Origin: Candidatus Woesearchaeota archaeon
GTDB taxonomy: Archaea > Nanobdellota > Nanobdellia > Woesearchaeales > B29-G15
Reading direction: 5' to 3'
Assembly (NCBI GenBank): GCA_017610005.1
Contig: JAFCCU010000007.1
Coordinates: 21,414-85,413, forward strand
Length of the DNA: 64,000 nucleotides
In this document: piece after piece, positions 10,338 to 18,969 of the stretch
How the letters are laid out: the number at the start of each line of letters is the position of its first letter
Numbering within the stretch: position 1 is the first letter of the stretch
Notes under the pieces: generated by a model
Database searches by the model: none
The model's input: the letters and a program-made list of their open reading frames with translations, nothing else
Told to the model about the DNA's origin: nothing
Position numbers and translations under genes: made by a program

Positions 10338-10613
10338 ATGACAAATAAACCAGAAAAAAAGTTTAGAGCAGGTCCAATAACTGCAACACTATGGAAAAAC
10401 AGTGTTACAAGACAGGATGGAACAACAGGTGAGTTCTACACAATTTCCCTTGAGAGGTCTTACAAAGATAAAGCCGATCAATGGGCCAAAACTCAAAGTT
10501 TAAGGGTAAATGACTTGCCAAAGGCAACTTTAGTTTTAAACAAGGCTTATGAGTTTTTAACTCTTAAGGAAGTAGATCAAAATAGTAGTGAGCCAGAGGT
10601 TGAAGAAATTTAA
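10338..10613 (+). CDS. Conserved small protein, possible nucleic-acid binder
   Basis: The 91-residue protein (KFRAGPITATLWKNS ... GEFYTISLERSYKDK ... LRVNDLPKATLVLNKAYEFL) has the look of a small conserved archaeal family: an N-terminal beta sheet, then one helix with a VNDLPKA turn. The beta-plus-helix plan is reminiscent of PC4/p15-type ssDNA-binding folds, but I cannot prove this. Its position just upstream of radA fits a DNA-related role. The start is supported by GGAGGT 8 nt upstream. Confidence 0.65.
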   Translation: MTNKPEKKFRAGPITATLWKNSVTRQDGTTGEFYTISLERSYKDKADQWAKTQSLRVNDLPKATLVLNKAYEFLTLKEVDQNSSEPEVEEI

Positions 10614-10662
10614 GTTGGTGGGTGTGGCCAAAAGTCACACTCCTCATATCCTCAAAAAAATA

Positions 10663-10800
10663 TTTATATATCATATACCACCAGTCAAATAGGCTGGTGG
10701 AACATAAGAGTTATATGATGTGCTCGAGAACGAGTGACCCGATACGAAATCGAGCATGCCACTAGTGTATTCACTGGCGGCGGTCACGAGTTATTGACAT
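10663..10800 (+). ncRNA. Structured leader or ncRNA upstream of and overlapping the annotated radA start
   Basis: A TATA-like TATTTATATATCATATA (about 10660-10677) precedes a perfect hairpin CCACCAG/CTGGTGG (10678-10684 with 10694-10700). After it come TGCTCGA/TCGAGCA (10721-10727 with 10750-10756), a bulged GCC..AGTG/CACTGGC stem, and GTGACC/GGTCAC (10734-10739 with 10782-10787). The last stem crosses the TGCTCGA stem, so a pseudoknot or alternative folds are possible. The GTG start and the first codons of the track's radA ORF lie inside this GC-rich element. Confidence 0.45.
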
Positions 10801-11765
10801 TCAAACAACATAACACGAGGTGGATTAAAATTACAAATGAAGATTTAGGAAAATTACCAGGAGTAGGTTTAGCAACAGCTGCTAAATTAAAGGACGCTGG
10901 TTACGATTCTATGATGAGTATTGCAGTTGCATCTATTGGAGAACTTGAGGAAGCTTCAGGCTTAGGCTCAAGTCCAGCAAGAAAGATAATCAACTTTGCC
11001 AGAGAAAACCTCAACATGGGGTTTCAATCAGGCATAGAATTACTTGAAAAAAGAAAAACAGTTGTAAGAATCCCATCAGGAAGTGAAGCGCTTGATAAGT
11101 TGATGGGAGGGGGCTTTGAAACTGGGTGCATTGTAGAAGCCTATGGAGAATTTGGTTCAGGTAAGACTCAAATTGCACACTTACTTTGTGTAATGGCTCA
11201 AAAGATTGATCCAGAGGCAGTTGCAGTATATATTGATACTGAAAATACCTTTAGGCCTGAAAGAATTGAACAATTAGCTAAAGGGGCAGGCCTTGATCCA
11301 AAAAAGGTTTTGCAAAATATCAAAGTAGCAAGAGCATATAATTCAGATCATCAAATGCTGCTTGCTGAAAAAGTAGGAGACTTAGCAAAAAAAGAAAACT
11401 TAAAGGTTACACTTGTTGTAGTAGATTCATTAACTGCACACTTTAGAGCTGAATTTATTGGCAGGGGAACCTTATCAGAACGTCAACAGAAATTAAACAG
11501 GCACATGCATACCCTATTAAAACTTGCAGACACTCAAAATGCTTGCGTGTTTTTAACAAATCAAGTTATGAGTACACCAGATGTTTTCTTTGGAGATCCA
11601 ACAAGAGCAATTGGGGGCCACATTGTGGCCCACGCCTCAACATTCAGAATATACCTACGTAAAGGTAAGAAGGGATCAAGGGTTGCAAAACTTGTAGATT
11701 CACCAAATCTACCTGATGGAGAAGCAGCATTTTATGTTAGGACAGAAGGGTTTGAGGATATATAA
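10734..11765 (+). CDS. radA: DNA repair and recombination protein RadA
   Basis: The protein has an HhH domain (LGKLPGVGLATAAKL), Walker A GEFGSGKTQ, Walker B LVVVDSLTAHF and the GGHIVAHAS loop 2 region, the archaeal RadA/Rad51 order. It should form filaments on ssDNA and exchange strands with ATP. The annotated GTG start gives about 30 unusual residues encoded by a structured GC-rich element. A later start is possible: TTG in TTATTGACATTC (near 10792), or the ATT after GAGGTGG (near 10825), which gives IKITNEDL and a normal RadA N-terminus. Confidence 0.95.
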   Translation: MTRYEIEHATSVFTGGGHELLTFKQHNTRWIKITNEDLGKLPGVGLATAAKLKDAGYDSMMSIAVASIGELEEASGLGSSPARKIINFARENLNMGFQSGIELLEKRKTVVRIPSGSEALDKLMGGGFETGCIVEAYGEFGSGKTQIAHLLCVMAQKIDPEAVAVYIDTENTFRPERIEQLAKGAGLDPKKVLQNIKVARAYNSDHQMLLAEKVGDLAKKENLKVTLVVVDSLTAHFRAEFIGRGTLSERQQKLNRHMHTLLKLADTQNACVFLTNQVMSTPDVFFGDPTRAIGGHIVAHASTFRIYLRKGKKGSRVAKLVDSPNLPDGEAAFYVRTEGFEDI

Positions 11766-11809
11766 ACATTTATATATCTCATTCTCCCTAATTTTTATTA
11801 GGTGATATA

Positions 11810-11917
11810 ATGTCAAAGACAATGGACTCTGTGTGGACAATTTTAACGATTATTGCGGTTATTGTTGGAATTGCAGGGATCGTTGCAATTATCCTTAAGA
11901 TATTTGGAGTAATTTAA
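11810..11917 (+). CDS. 35-residue single-pass membrane protein
   Basis: This small ORF is not in the track. It starts at ATG 11810, preceded by GGTGAT and a TATA-like TTTATATATC, and encodes MSKTMDSVWTILTIIAVIVG followed by more hydrophobic residues. The product is a single helix with a one-residue basic tail. Its stop is immediately followed by the next start, so it forms an operon with two more small genes. Function unknown. Confidence 0.55.
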   Translation: MSKTMDSVWTILTIIAVIVGIAGIVAIILKIFGVI

Positions 11918-12100
11918 GTGTACGATGTCACCAGAAGTGATGTCTTACATGTTGTTTCATTCTTCTTTACAATTATTTTAATAGGTTATGGATTAATTAA
12001 GGGATTAGACACAATTGAGCTTTGGATTAATATGGGTTACTTTTTTACCTTAATCATAATGTTTTTAGATTATTATTTTGACAGAAAGGTGAAAAAGTGA
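11918..12100 (+). CDS. Small two-helix membrane protein
   Basis: A GTG start abuts the upstream stop. The 60-residue product has two hydrophobic helices (VLHVVSFFFTIILIGYGLI and MGYFFTLIIMFLDYYF) and a basic C-terminus (DRKVKK). It overlaps the next gene by 4 nt. No family was recognised. Confidence 0.6.
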   Translation: MYDVTRSDVLHVVSFFFTIILIGYGLIKGLDTIELWINMGYFFTLIIMFLDYYFDRKVKK

Positions 12101-12417
12101 TATATGATTCAGAAGAAGATATTTTATCTTTATCTCGTGGAAGAAATGTCAAGGCATCAATTGATATTGGAGATTTTATTATTGACATTGATTATAAGGG
12201 ATTTGTTGCAGGTATTGAAATTTTAAATGCTTCTGAAAATCTAGATATTCCTTCTGAAACTTTAAAGAGTGCATCTATGAATGTTTCATACAAAACTAAA
12301 TATGTTGTGTTGTCACTTGTTATGAAATTTGCAAATTCAGAAAAAAGTCTAGCTATTCCGTTGGCAGTTGAATTGGGCCCCAAGGGATCAGAACAAGAAC
12401 TCTTTGCCGTAGTTTAA
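12097..12417 (+). CDS. DUF2283-like protein
   Basis: The start is GTG in a GTGA overlap with the previous stop. The N-terminal 50 residues (IYDSEEDILSLSRG ... DFIIDIDYKGFVAGIEILNA) match the DUF2283 pattern, in which YD..D.L is followed by D.D..G.V.GIEIL.AS. Family members are small soluble proteins often found near toxin-antitoxin genes, with no proven function. The C-terminal half adds a beta-rich extension. Confidence 0.65.
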   Translation: MIYDSEEDILSLSRGRNVKASIDIGDFIIDIDYKGFVAGIEILNASENLDIPSETLKSASMNVSYKTKYVVLSLVMKFANSEKSLAIPLAVELGPKGSEQELFAVV

Positions 12418-12529
12418 TTTTTTACTTTCTCTTCGGATATATAACTGTAGGGGCTTTTGAAGGGATTTTATCTTGAGAATTTACTTCTAGGTAAAATATA
12501 TATATCTACTCCGGATTACTTAGTCTACT

Positions 12530-13054
12530 ATGAAAAAAATCCTAGTAATAATAATCCCATTAATTATTCTTGCAATTTTCTTTTACCTTGAAACAAGACC
12601 ATCTCCTTACATCGGGCCTCCACAATATAATGGTTACATTGAAGAACAGATAATGGAAGATTTGATCTATTCAGATAGGCCTATGAGCTTTCCAACCCCA
12701 GAGGCCCAGATGAGGACAAATGCTGAAGAGCTTATACATTTCGGGATAAAAAATCTAAATAATAACACCTTAAATTATCAAATTAAATTGCAGGATCTAA
12801 ATACTGATAATGAAGGTAACCCAGGCATTTGCTCTCCCGAAGAGTATATTATTTCAAACAAAGAAAACCAATGTTTTACATTTGTTTTTGATGATTCAAT
12901 TAAACCACTTGCTCCAGATCAAGTGGCTATTGAGAGTATAAAAATTAATTCTCAAAAAAGAAACAGTACCTATATGTTTAAGTTAATCATCTGGGATGTT
13001 GACAATGATAAACAATATGCAAGCAAGACCTTTTTCATTCAGGTGATCCCTTAA
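12530..13054 (+). CDS. Membrane-anchored or secreted hypothetical protein
   Basis: The 174-residue protein begins with a clear hydrophobic segment (ILVIIIPLIILAIFFYL) and then appears extracytoplasmic, with two Cys (GICSPEE, NQCFTF) that may pair. The C-terminal half reads as a beta-sandwich-like domain (AIESIKINSQK ... YMFKLIIWDV). A TATA-like ATATATATA lies 30 bp upstream. It converges with rfcL, overlapping its end by 20 nt. Confidence 0.6.
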   Translation: MKKILVIIIPLIILAIFFYLETRPSPYIGPPQYNGYIEEQIMEDLIYSDRPMSFPTPEAQMRTNAEELIHFGIKNLNNNTLNYQIKLQDLNTDNEGNPGICSPEEYIISNKENQCFTFVFDDSIKPLAPDQVAIESIKINSQKRNSTYMFKLIIWDVDNDKQYASKTFFIQVIP

Positions 13055-14249
13055 GCCACTCAATCTCTTTATCATCAAGTTCAAGTGATTCGTTTAACTC
13101 TTGCCTGAATTTTTCATTATTCCTATATATTACTTGTATATATGGCACAGTTTCTTTAAACGCATATTTTTTTGAAGAATGAGTAACGCTAGCTAACTTT
13201 TCAGCAATTCCTTTTCTAATCAAATTCTTACGATTATATATCCAAATCTTCAAAATCCTTGAAGGTTTGTCATATTTAACAACGTGATTATATTTTTCAT
13301 CTTTTGCTAAAGATATTCCCACAGTTAAAAGAGCATTAACATAAACTAAAAACCTCCAATGCTGCCTCCTCCTAATCCTCCCTTTAAAGACAGCTGCTTT
13401 TGATAGGGCTTCATAAGCTCTTGCCAAGTCTTCAGCTTTCTTATACTCTTTAGGCATGTTTTCATCAATCCATAAGAGAACCTCATCAATATTTTCTGAT
13501 ACATTATTAAGAGCACTAAGGGCGATAGCAACTTCTTTAGTTTTTAAAATGCGAGTTATACCATCAATAAGTCCAACAACATGTCTTCTATCAGATAAAA
13601 TTTCAAGTTCATCTTTACTGAGTTTATTATCAATTCTAGTTAAAATAAATAAATCAATTATTGCGCCTCTAACATCTCCATCTGCCCTTCTTGCAAGTCC
13701 TTCTAAGCCCTCTTTGTCAAATGTAATCCCTTCCTTTGTACAAATTTCTCTTAAGACCTTAACAACTGTATCGTACTTTAACTCTTCAAACTGAATCATC
13801 TGACAGCTCTTTCTTAACTTTGAAAATTTACTTGCAAATGGATCATTAGCAGTAACAATAATTGGAAAAGCGGATTCACTTAGTAATTTAATTAAAGCTT
13901 GCACTCCTCCCCGGTCTTGCCTGCCAGCAATACCATCTATCTCATCTACCAAGATTATCTTACCCTTGAAAAGCAAACTCATTTGTTTACTTGCCGCGCC
14001 AACAATTGAGTTAATTCCAGCAGCATTTCTAAAATCACTTGCATTAAGTTCAACTAGCTCTAGTCCAAGTTCAGTAGCAATTGCAATTGCCGATGAAGTT
14101 TTTCCACAACCAGGAGGGCCATAAAGAAGGCATGCTTTTTTCCTTGGAAAATTATTAACAAAATTTTTTAATAGATTTATCCCAGAATCCTGCCCAATAA
14201 TCTGCGCAGTACTCTTAGGTGCATATTTTCTAGTCCAGAACTCCCCCAT
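13035..14249 (-). CDS. rfcL: Replication factor C large subunit
   Basis: The AAA+ module has Walker A LLYGPPGCGKTS, Walker B IILVDEIDGI and sensor 1 PIIVTANDP, and the start EFWTRKYAPKS is typical of archaeal RfcL. At 404 residues it is at the short end for the family, and I see no C-terminal PIP box (it ends EIEWLKGSPE). It should load the PCNA clamp together with RfcS, which is not in this window. It is divergent from the Sec61-beta gene. Confidence 0.93.
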   Translation of the reverse strand: MGEFWTRKYAPKSTAQIIGQDSGINLLKNFVNNFPRKKACLLYGPPGCGKTSSAIAIATELGLELVELNASDFRNAAGINSIVGAASKQMSLLFKGKIILVDEIDGIAGRQDRGGVQALIKLLSESAFPIIVTANDPFASKFSKLRKSCQMIQFEELKYDTVVKVLREICTKEGITFDKEGLEGLARRADGDVRGAIIDLFILTRIDNKLSKDELEILSDRRHVVGLIDGITRILKTKEVAIALSALNNVSENIDEVLLWIDENMPKEYKKAEDLARAYEALSKAAVFKGRIRRRQHWRFLVYVNALLTVGISLAKDEKYNHVVKYDKPSRILKIWIYNRKNLIRKGIAEKLASVTHSSKKYAFKETVPYIQVIYRNNEKFRQELNESLELDDKEIEWLKGSPE

Positions 14250-14329
14250 TTAAAATTGAAAAGGATGGAGGATTTATTAAATTATCTAAACAAAACCTTT
14301 TTAAACAATATACTACTCTTAATACCAAA

Positions 14330-14488
14330 ATGGCAAGGAATAATAAAATCTCAATGCCCTCATCTTCGGGAGGAATCGTAAGATATTTTGACGAAGATAA
14401 GTCCAAGATTAGAATTAAACCAGGTACTGTGATAATCTTAATTGGAGTTGTAGTTGTAGTTGAGATATTAATGCACACTCTTTTGTAA
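14330..14488 (+). CDS. Preprotein translocase subunit Sec61-beta (SecG homologue)
   Basis: This 52-codon gene is missing from the ORF track. The product MARNNKISMPSSSGGIVRYF continues with an FDEDKSKIRIKPGTV stretch and one C-terminal membrane helix (VIILIGVVVVVEIL). This is the archaeal Sec61-beta pattern: the S..GGI.RYFDE box before a single tail anchor. It should join SecY/SecE in the translocon. A TATA-like TTTTTAAACAATATA lies upstream. Confidence 0.88.
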   Translation: MARNNKISMPSSSGGIVRYFDEDKSKIRIKPGTVIILIGVVVVVEILMHTLL

Positions 14489-14489
14489 A

Positions 14490-14828
14490 ATGTTTCCAGG
14501 CGTAAATCCAAGACAAATGCAGTCCATGATGAAGAAGATGGGCATAAAGCAAGTTGAAATTCCTGCTAATGAAGTGATTATTAAGACTGATGATTCTATT
14601 ATCACAATAAGCAACCCAAATGTATCAAAAGTTAATATGATGGGCCAAGATACTTTTCAAATTACAGGCACAATTTCAGAGGAATCAATTGAAACTACTC
14701 CCGAGATTAATGATGATGACATAAAAACAGTAATTGATCAAACGGGAACAACTGAAGAAAAAGCAAAAGAATTATTAATCAAAAATGAAGGAGATATCGC
14801 CAGAACAATTCTTGAATTAAAGCAGTAA
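14490..14828 (+). CDS. nac: Nascent polypeptide-associated complex protein
   Basis: The N-terminus MFPGVNPRQMQSMMKKMGIK is diagnostic of archaeal NAC, followed by a NAC beta barrel (EVIIKTDDSIITISNP ... QDTFQITG) and a C-terminal UBA domain (IKTVIDQTGTTEEKAKELL). The length of 112 is normal. The homodimer binds nascent chains at the ribosome, consistent with its place right after Sec61-beta. Confidence 0.94.
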   Translation: MFPGVNPRQMQSMMKKMGIKQVEIPANEVIIKTDDSIITISNPNVSKVNMMGQDTFQITGTISEESIETTPEINDDDIKTVIDQTGTTEEKAKELLIKNEGDIARTILELKQ

Positions 14829-14859
14829 ATTTATAAGGTCAGCATTACTATCTGATTAT

Positions 14860-15345
14860 ATGGAAAAATTTCAAGAATCACGTGCAAAAGCACAAAAGTC
14901 TGTGAAAATTGCAGACCATATGCTTTTTGTAACTTATCCTCTAATCAAGGATGATAAATTACTAATGGCGATCCTTGAAAATATTTTTTTAGCGTTCACA
15001 AATGGTATGGGATCTGTTCTTTATTATGAACGCCTATTCAAAAGAGTGCCACCATTTCACGAAACATTTGATAGTAAATATAATTTATTTGTAGAAAAAA
15101 TCATGCCAAAATACGGCCTTCATTCAAGGTTCACAACAATTATTAAGCGAGTAAAAGAGATGGTTGTAGCACATAAAGCATCTCCCATGGAATTTTCACG
15201 GGGGGGCAAATTTGTTATTTGCTCAGAAGATTATAGGTTAAAAACATTAACTCCCGAGCAATTAAAGATTTATGTGACTGATGCAAAAGAGTTTTTAAAA
15301 TTAACAAGCAGGATTGTGGAGAAAAATGAGTATATATTTAAGTAA
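14860..15345 (+). CDS. Helical protein, partner of a MinD-like ATPase (hypothetical)
   Basis: The 161-residue protein is mostly helical. It begins EKFQESRAKAQKSVKIADHM and continues with FVTYPLIKDDKLLMAILENI. It resembles the following gene in length and plan (N-terminal ...AQ...DH(M/L)..V, then a long helix with LL..IL..I), so the two may be distant paralogues. It overlaps that gene by 20 nt. I recognise no named family. Confidence 0.6.
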   Translation: MEKFQESRAKAQKSVKIADHMLFVTYPLIKDDKLLMAILENIFLAFTNGMGSVLYYERLFKRVPPFHETFDSKYNLFVEKIMPKYGLHSRFTTIIKRVKEMVVAHKASPMEFSRGGKFVICSEDYRLKTLTPEQLKIYVTDAKEFLKLTSRIVEKNEYIFK

Positions 15346-15853
15346 TGCACAAGATCAACTTAAAAGAATAGATCATCTAATTTATGTTTCATTAAAATAT
15401 ACTAGGACAGTTGATGTTTTAAAGTCAATCCTAAAACGATTAATTGCATGTTTTGATGAGTGTATATCTGGCTTACTTGAATTAAGTGTAGACAGAGAAA
15501 AAATTCCAGAGATTCCAACAAATGTAGTTGCTAGGATGAGAACAATAATTGAATTATTCTCTCACCCCGAAATTGAAAAACTATTAAATTTCTATGTTAT
15601 GCTAAGAAAAATTGACAAAGAAACACCTATTAAATCTAATGAATATAGGCGTGGAGTTAGAATGAGTGTTATTTTAAAAGATACTGTTGTGGAAGTTGAT
15701 ATTGATAATGTTGAAGAGTACTTTAAATTGGCTCAGAGTTTTTTTAGAATCTGCTTAAAGATATTTGAAGTTACTAATGAAACTGGGCAAGACCCTGATT
15801 TGGAAAGTGTCATAAGGGGCGTTGCAATTGACCTTGAATTTGAACGTGGATAA
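15326..15853 (+). CDS. Helical protein, paralogue-like partner before MinD
   Basis: The start is placed at ATG 15326 (MSIYLSNAQDQLKRIDHLIY); the track's first four codons read inside the previous gene. The protein is largely alpha-helical, with DVLKSILKRLIACFDECISG echoing the preceding protein. Its stop is one base before the MinD start, which points to translational coupling. Function unknown. Confidence 0.6.
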   Translation: MSIYLSNAQDQLKRIDHLIYVSLKYTRTVDVLKSILKRLIACFDECISGLLELSVDREKIPEIPTNVVARMRTIIELFSHPEIEKLLNFYVMLRKIDKETPIKSNEYRRGVRMSVILKDTVVEVDIDNVEEYFKLAQSFFRICLKIFEVTNETGQDPDLESVIRGVAIDLEFERG

Positions 15854-15854
15854 A

Positions 15855-16637
15855 ATGGATAAAGTCCTTGGTATTGTTTCTGGAAAAGGAGGAGTTGGAA
15901 AAACTACTACTGCAATTAATTTAGGGCTTGTGCTAAACAATTTTGGAAGAAGAGTTGTTGTTGTTGATGGAGATTTATTAAAACCAAATATCGGTGCTGT
16001 TTTGGGGGTTAAATTAAAAGAAATAAAGAATCATACAATTCATCACGCAGTTAAAAATAATAAAAAGCTTGATGAAATTGTTTATGTCCATTCTTCTGGC
16101 TTAAAATTTATTCCTGGGGACCACACTGATTCATCAATTAAAGATTTAAATAAAGAGGTCTTTGAAGATATGAAGAGTTCTGAGTTAATAATCTTAGATA
16201 CTCCTCCCGGGTTTGGAGAGGATACAAGGGCAGCAATTAGAATATGTGATGCAGTCTTAGTGGTGGTTACTCCCGAAGAAGCTTCGATTCAGGCCGGAAT
16301 TAAAACAATTAACATTGCAAGAGAAGAAAAAGTAAAAATTACTGGAATAGTTTTAAACAGAAAAAGAGAAGGTAGTTACGGCAAAACTGAAATTGAAAGT
16401 ATAACCGGTATTCCAGTTATCGGCGAGATTATAGAAGATAAAAGTTTTGAAGAGGCAGCATATAATAGGCACCCAGTAACTTATTATTATTATGATTCTA
16501 GTGTGACTGATGGCTACAAGGCACTTGCGGCAAAACTCCTTGGTGAGAAGTATGAAGGCATCCAAGATAAAAAAGAAAGAGATAGTCCGATTAATAAAAT
16601 TCTTAAGAAATTAGGTTTTAAGCCATTAAATTTATAA
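15855..16637 (+). CDS. minD: MinD/ParA-type ATPase
   Basis: The start is ATG 15855 (MDKVLGIVSGKGGVGKTTTA), giving about 260 residues. The deviant Walker A GKGGVGKTT, switch I VDGDLLKPN and Walker B LIILDTPPGFGED place it in the MinD branch. The C-terminus (ILKKLGFKPLNL) could be a short amphipathic membrane anchor. Archaeal MinD homologues position surface structures or division components; the two helical proteins just upstream are candidate partners. Confidence 0.85.
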   Translation: MDKVLGIVSGKGGVGKTTTAINLGLVLNNFGRRVVVVDGDLLKPNIGAVLGVKLKEIKNHTIHHAVKNNKKLDEIVYVHSSGLKFIPGDHTDSSIKDLNKEVFEDMKSSELIILDTPPGFGEDTRAAIRICDAVLVVVTPEEASIQAGIKTINIAREEKVKITGIVLNRKREGSYGKTEIESITGIPVIGEIIEDKSFEEAAYNRHPVTYYYYDSSVTDGYKALAAKLLGEKYEGIQDKKERDSPINKILKKLGFKPLNL

Positions 16638-16755
16638 AGGGATGCAATTTCCATATCTTAAATTAAGCCTATTTTCCACAAAATGCGTAGGAAATGCTCT
16701 ATGGCCGGCTTAATCCACTCAGAAGTGCCAGAGCTGTACTTTCTGATGATACAAA
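16628..16755 (+). promoter_or_regulatory. Promoter and structured leader of the S13 ribosomal operon
   Basis: A TATA-like TTTATAAAGG at 16630 predicts a transcript start near 16657. The following about 95 nt fold as TTAAGCC/GGCTTAA (16663-16669 with 16707-16713) enclosing TTTCC/GGAAA (16673-16677 with 16690-16694), and then AGTGC/GTACT. Such a leader is unusual in a genome with many leaderless genes and may mediate ribosomal-protein autoregulation, or be a small RNA. Confidence 0.5.
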
Positions 16756-17211
16756 ATGGAACAAACTGAATTTAGACACATTGTGAGAATAGGGGGCTCA
16801 GACCTTCCAGGTACAAAGTCAGTCCTATTTGCTTTAAGAAAAGTTAAAGGTATTGGATTTATTATGGGAAATGCCATTTGCCACTTATCTCAAATTGATA
16901 GAACTAAAAGAGCAGGAGATTTAAGCGATACTGAGATTAGAAAATTAAATTCTACCATTGAAAATTTGAAAAATGAAAGCTTGCCTAAATGGCTTGTTAA
17001 CAGAAGAAAAGATCCAGAAACTGGTGTTGATAAACATTTAATGGGTCCAGACTTAATGCTTGCAAAAGAAGATGATATTAAAACTTTAAGAAAGATTAAG
17101 AGTTATAAGGGATTTAGACATGGTAAGGGCCTTCCTGTAAGGGGTCAGAAAACTAAGTCCAATTTTAGAAGAAACAAAGGTAAATCTTTGGGAGTAAAGA
17201 GGAAGAGATAA
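16756..17211 (+). CDS. rpsM: 30S ribosomal protein S13 (uS13)
   Basis: The start FRHIVRIGGSDLPGTKSV, the HhH-like VKGIGFIMGNAI and the C-terminal KSYKGFRHGKGLPVRGQKTK are hallmark uS13 features. It sits in the 30S head and contacts tRNA. The 151-residue length is usual for archaea. Its stop overlaps the S4 start by one base. Confidence 0.97.
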   Translation: MEQTEFRHIVRIGGSDLPGTKSVLFALRKVKGIGFIMGNAICHLSQIDRTKRAGDLSDTEIRKLNSTIENLKNESLPKWLVNRRKDPETGVDKHLMGPDLMLAKEDDIKTLRKIKSYKGFRHGKGLPVRGQKTKSNFRRNKGKSLGVKRKR

Positions 17212-17789
17212 TGGGAGATCCAAAATTCCAACATAAAAAGTACGTCACTCCAGACCATCCTTGGCAAAAAGAGAGACTTGAATCAGAGCGAGCTTTTATG
17301 CAAGAGTATGGAATTAGAAATAAAAAAGAATTATGGAAGATGGAGTCTTTGAAAAAAAGGTTTGCTGCGAGAGTTAAGGAGCTTATTGCAGATGAATCAA
17401 AACAAAGCGAACTTGAAATGCAGCAACTTTTGGGAAGAATGTATTCTCTTGGTTTAATTGAAGACCAGGGTGCTGATGTGGATGTTCTTTTAAGTTTAGA
17501 ACTAAAATCTGTTCTTGATAGAAGATTACAAACTCTTGTTTTAAGGAAAAATTTAGCTCACACAATTAAACAAGCCAGACAATTTATTGTTCATGGTCAT
17601 ATTTATGTAAAAGATAAAAAAATGACTTCTCCATCCCATATTACTAAAAGAGATGAAGAAGCAGGCTTAAGATTTTCAGCAGATTCAAAGTTAGCTGTGC
17701 CTAATCACCCAGAGGTTAGTAAGGAAGTTAAACCAAAAAAACCTCGACCTCCAAAAGAGGATAAGAGAAGAAGAGGTAGACGAAGATGA
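17211..17789 (+). CDS. rpsD: 30S ribosomal protein S4 (uS4)
   Basis: The archaeal/eukaryal uS4 start ([19 protein letters not shown]) and an S4 RNA-binding domain ([20 protein letters not shown], then [10 protein letters not shown]) are clear. The tail is Lys/Arg/Pro-rich ([16 protein letters not shown]). It is an early-assembly protein of the 30S body and overlaps S11 by 4 nt. Confidence 0.97.
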   Translation: MGDPKFQHKKYVTPDHPWQKERLESERAFMQEYGIRNKKELWKMESLKKRFAARVKELIADESKQSELEMQQLLGRMYSLGLIEDQGADVDVLLSLELKSVLDRRLQTLVLRKNLAHTIKQARQFIVHGHIYVKDKKMTSPSHITKRDEEAGLRFSADSKLAVPNHPEVSKEVKPKKPRPPKEDKRRRGRRR

Positions 17790-18187
17790 GACCAACAACT
17801 GGACTTAGATGGGGTGTAGCACATATATTCTCTTCATATAATAATACTATAGTTCATATTACAGACATTTCAGGGACTGAAACAATTGTTATTAAGTCTG
17901 GTGGAATGATTGTTAAGGCAGATAGAATGGAATCTTCTCCAACTGCAGCAATGATTGCTGCAAAAGAAGCTTCCCAAGCTGCAAGAGACGTTGGAATAAA
18001 CGCTCTTCATGTTAAAATCAAGGCCCCCGGAGGCCATAATGGTCCACATTCACCTGGTCCTGGAGCACAAGCTGCAGTTCGCGCATTTTCCAGAATGGGA
18101 ATGAAGATTGGAACAATTGAAGATGTCACTCCGCAACCACATGATGGATGCCGAAAGAAAGGAGGAAGACGGGGTCGAAGAGTATGA
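17786..18187 (+). CDS. rpsK: 30S ribosomal protein S11 (uS11)
   Basis: The product carries [36 protein letters not shown] and the C-terminal [19 protein letters not shown] typical of archaeal uS11 at 133 residues. The stop overlaps the rpoD start (ATGA), as in other archaeal S13-S4-S11-rpoD operons. Confidence 0.97.
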   Translation: MRPTTGLRWGVAHIFSSYNNTIVHITDISGTETIVIKSGGMIVKADRMESSPTAAMIAAKEASQAARDVGINALHVKIKAPGGHNGPHSPGPGAQAAVRAFSRMGMKIGTIEDVTPQPHDGCRKKGGRRGRRV

Positions 18188-18969
18188 AACTAGTCTCAAA
18201 AAATAAGGAAGACACTAGAAGAACCTTTGTAGTCGAAGGAGAACCTTATTGGTTTGTAAATTCATTAAGAAGAATAATGGCCACAGAAGTTCCAGTTTTA
18301 GCTATTGAAGATGTGGAATTTAGAAAAAATGATTCAGCAGCATATGATGAAATTGTTGCATTAAGACTTGGTTTAATGCCACTTAAAACTGATATTAAAA
18401 ATCTAAATTTGAAGAGTGAATGTAATTGTAAGGGAGCAGGTTGCTCAATGTGCGAAGTTAAATATCATTTAAAAGAAAAAGGCCCAAAAACTGTTTATGC
18501 AAAACATATAAAATCATCAGACCCAAAATTAATGCCTGTTTTTGAAGATATGCCAATTGTTAAACTTGGCAAAGGCCAAGAATTAGAGTTTGAGGCAATT
18601 GCTGTTTTAGGAAAAGGTAATGTACATATGAAATGGTCTCCTGGATTATTTCACTATAAATACTTTCCAAAAATAAACACTGGCAAATCAACATGCACTG
18701 AAGCAATTGACAGATGCCCTCTTGGCATTCTTGAGTTAAAAGCTGGCAAGGTTGTTGTTAATGAACTTAAACAATTAGATTGTCATTTATGTGAAGCATG
18801 TTCAGATGCTTGTAAAGATATCAAAGTAGAACTTGACGAAAATAAACATGTGATCATGATGGAGTCCTGGGGGCAATTAACTTGCAAAGAAATTGTTCAT
18901 AAGGCATCTTCTATTTTTGAAGATAAACTTAATGAGTTTGCAGAAAAAATTGCTAAGGATAAAAAATGA
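18184..18969 (+). CDS. rpoD: DNA-directed RNA polymerase subunit D (Rpb3), with Fe-S cluster motifs
   Basis: The start is ATG 18184; the track's extension reads inside S11. The N-terminal RPB3 core ([20 protein letters not shown]) is followed by extra Cys ([11 protein letters not shown]). A ferredoxin-like insert follows with CTEAIDRCP and [14 protein letters not shown], which probably hold a [4Fe-4S] cluster as in some archaeal D subunits. It forms the assembly platform with subunits L, N and P. It overlaps L18e by 4 nt. Confidence 0.96.
   Translation: MKLVSKNKEDTRRTFVVEGEPYWFVNSLRRIMATEVPVLAIEDVEFRKNDSAAYDEIVALRLGLMPLKTDIKNLNLKSECNCKGAGCSMCEVKYHLKEKGPKTVYAKHIKSSDPKLMPVFEDMPIVKLGKGQELEFEAIAVLGKGNVHMKWSPGLFHYKYFPKINTGKSTCTEAIDRCPLGILELKAGKVVVNELKQLDCHLCEACSDACKDIKVELDENKHVIMMESWGQLTCKEIVHKASSIFEDKLNEFAEKIAKDKK

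Noticed and set aside
10721-10790. Vector or linker contamination, because CTCGAG, GCATGC-like and ACTAGT sites lie close together
   Set aside because: The flanks are continuous with native sequence, the frame continues into radA, and the sites are part of self-complementary stems.
16741-16755. C/D-box RNA suggested by CTGATGAT before the S13 start
   Set aside because: Box C and box D are not in the right order or spacing and no terminal stem is present.
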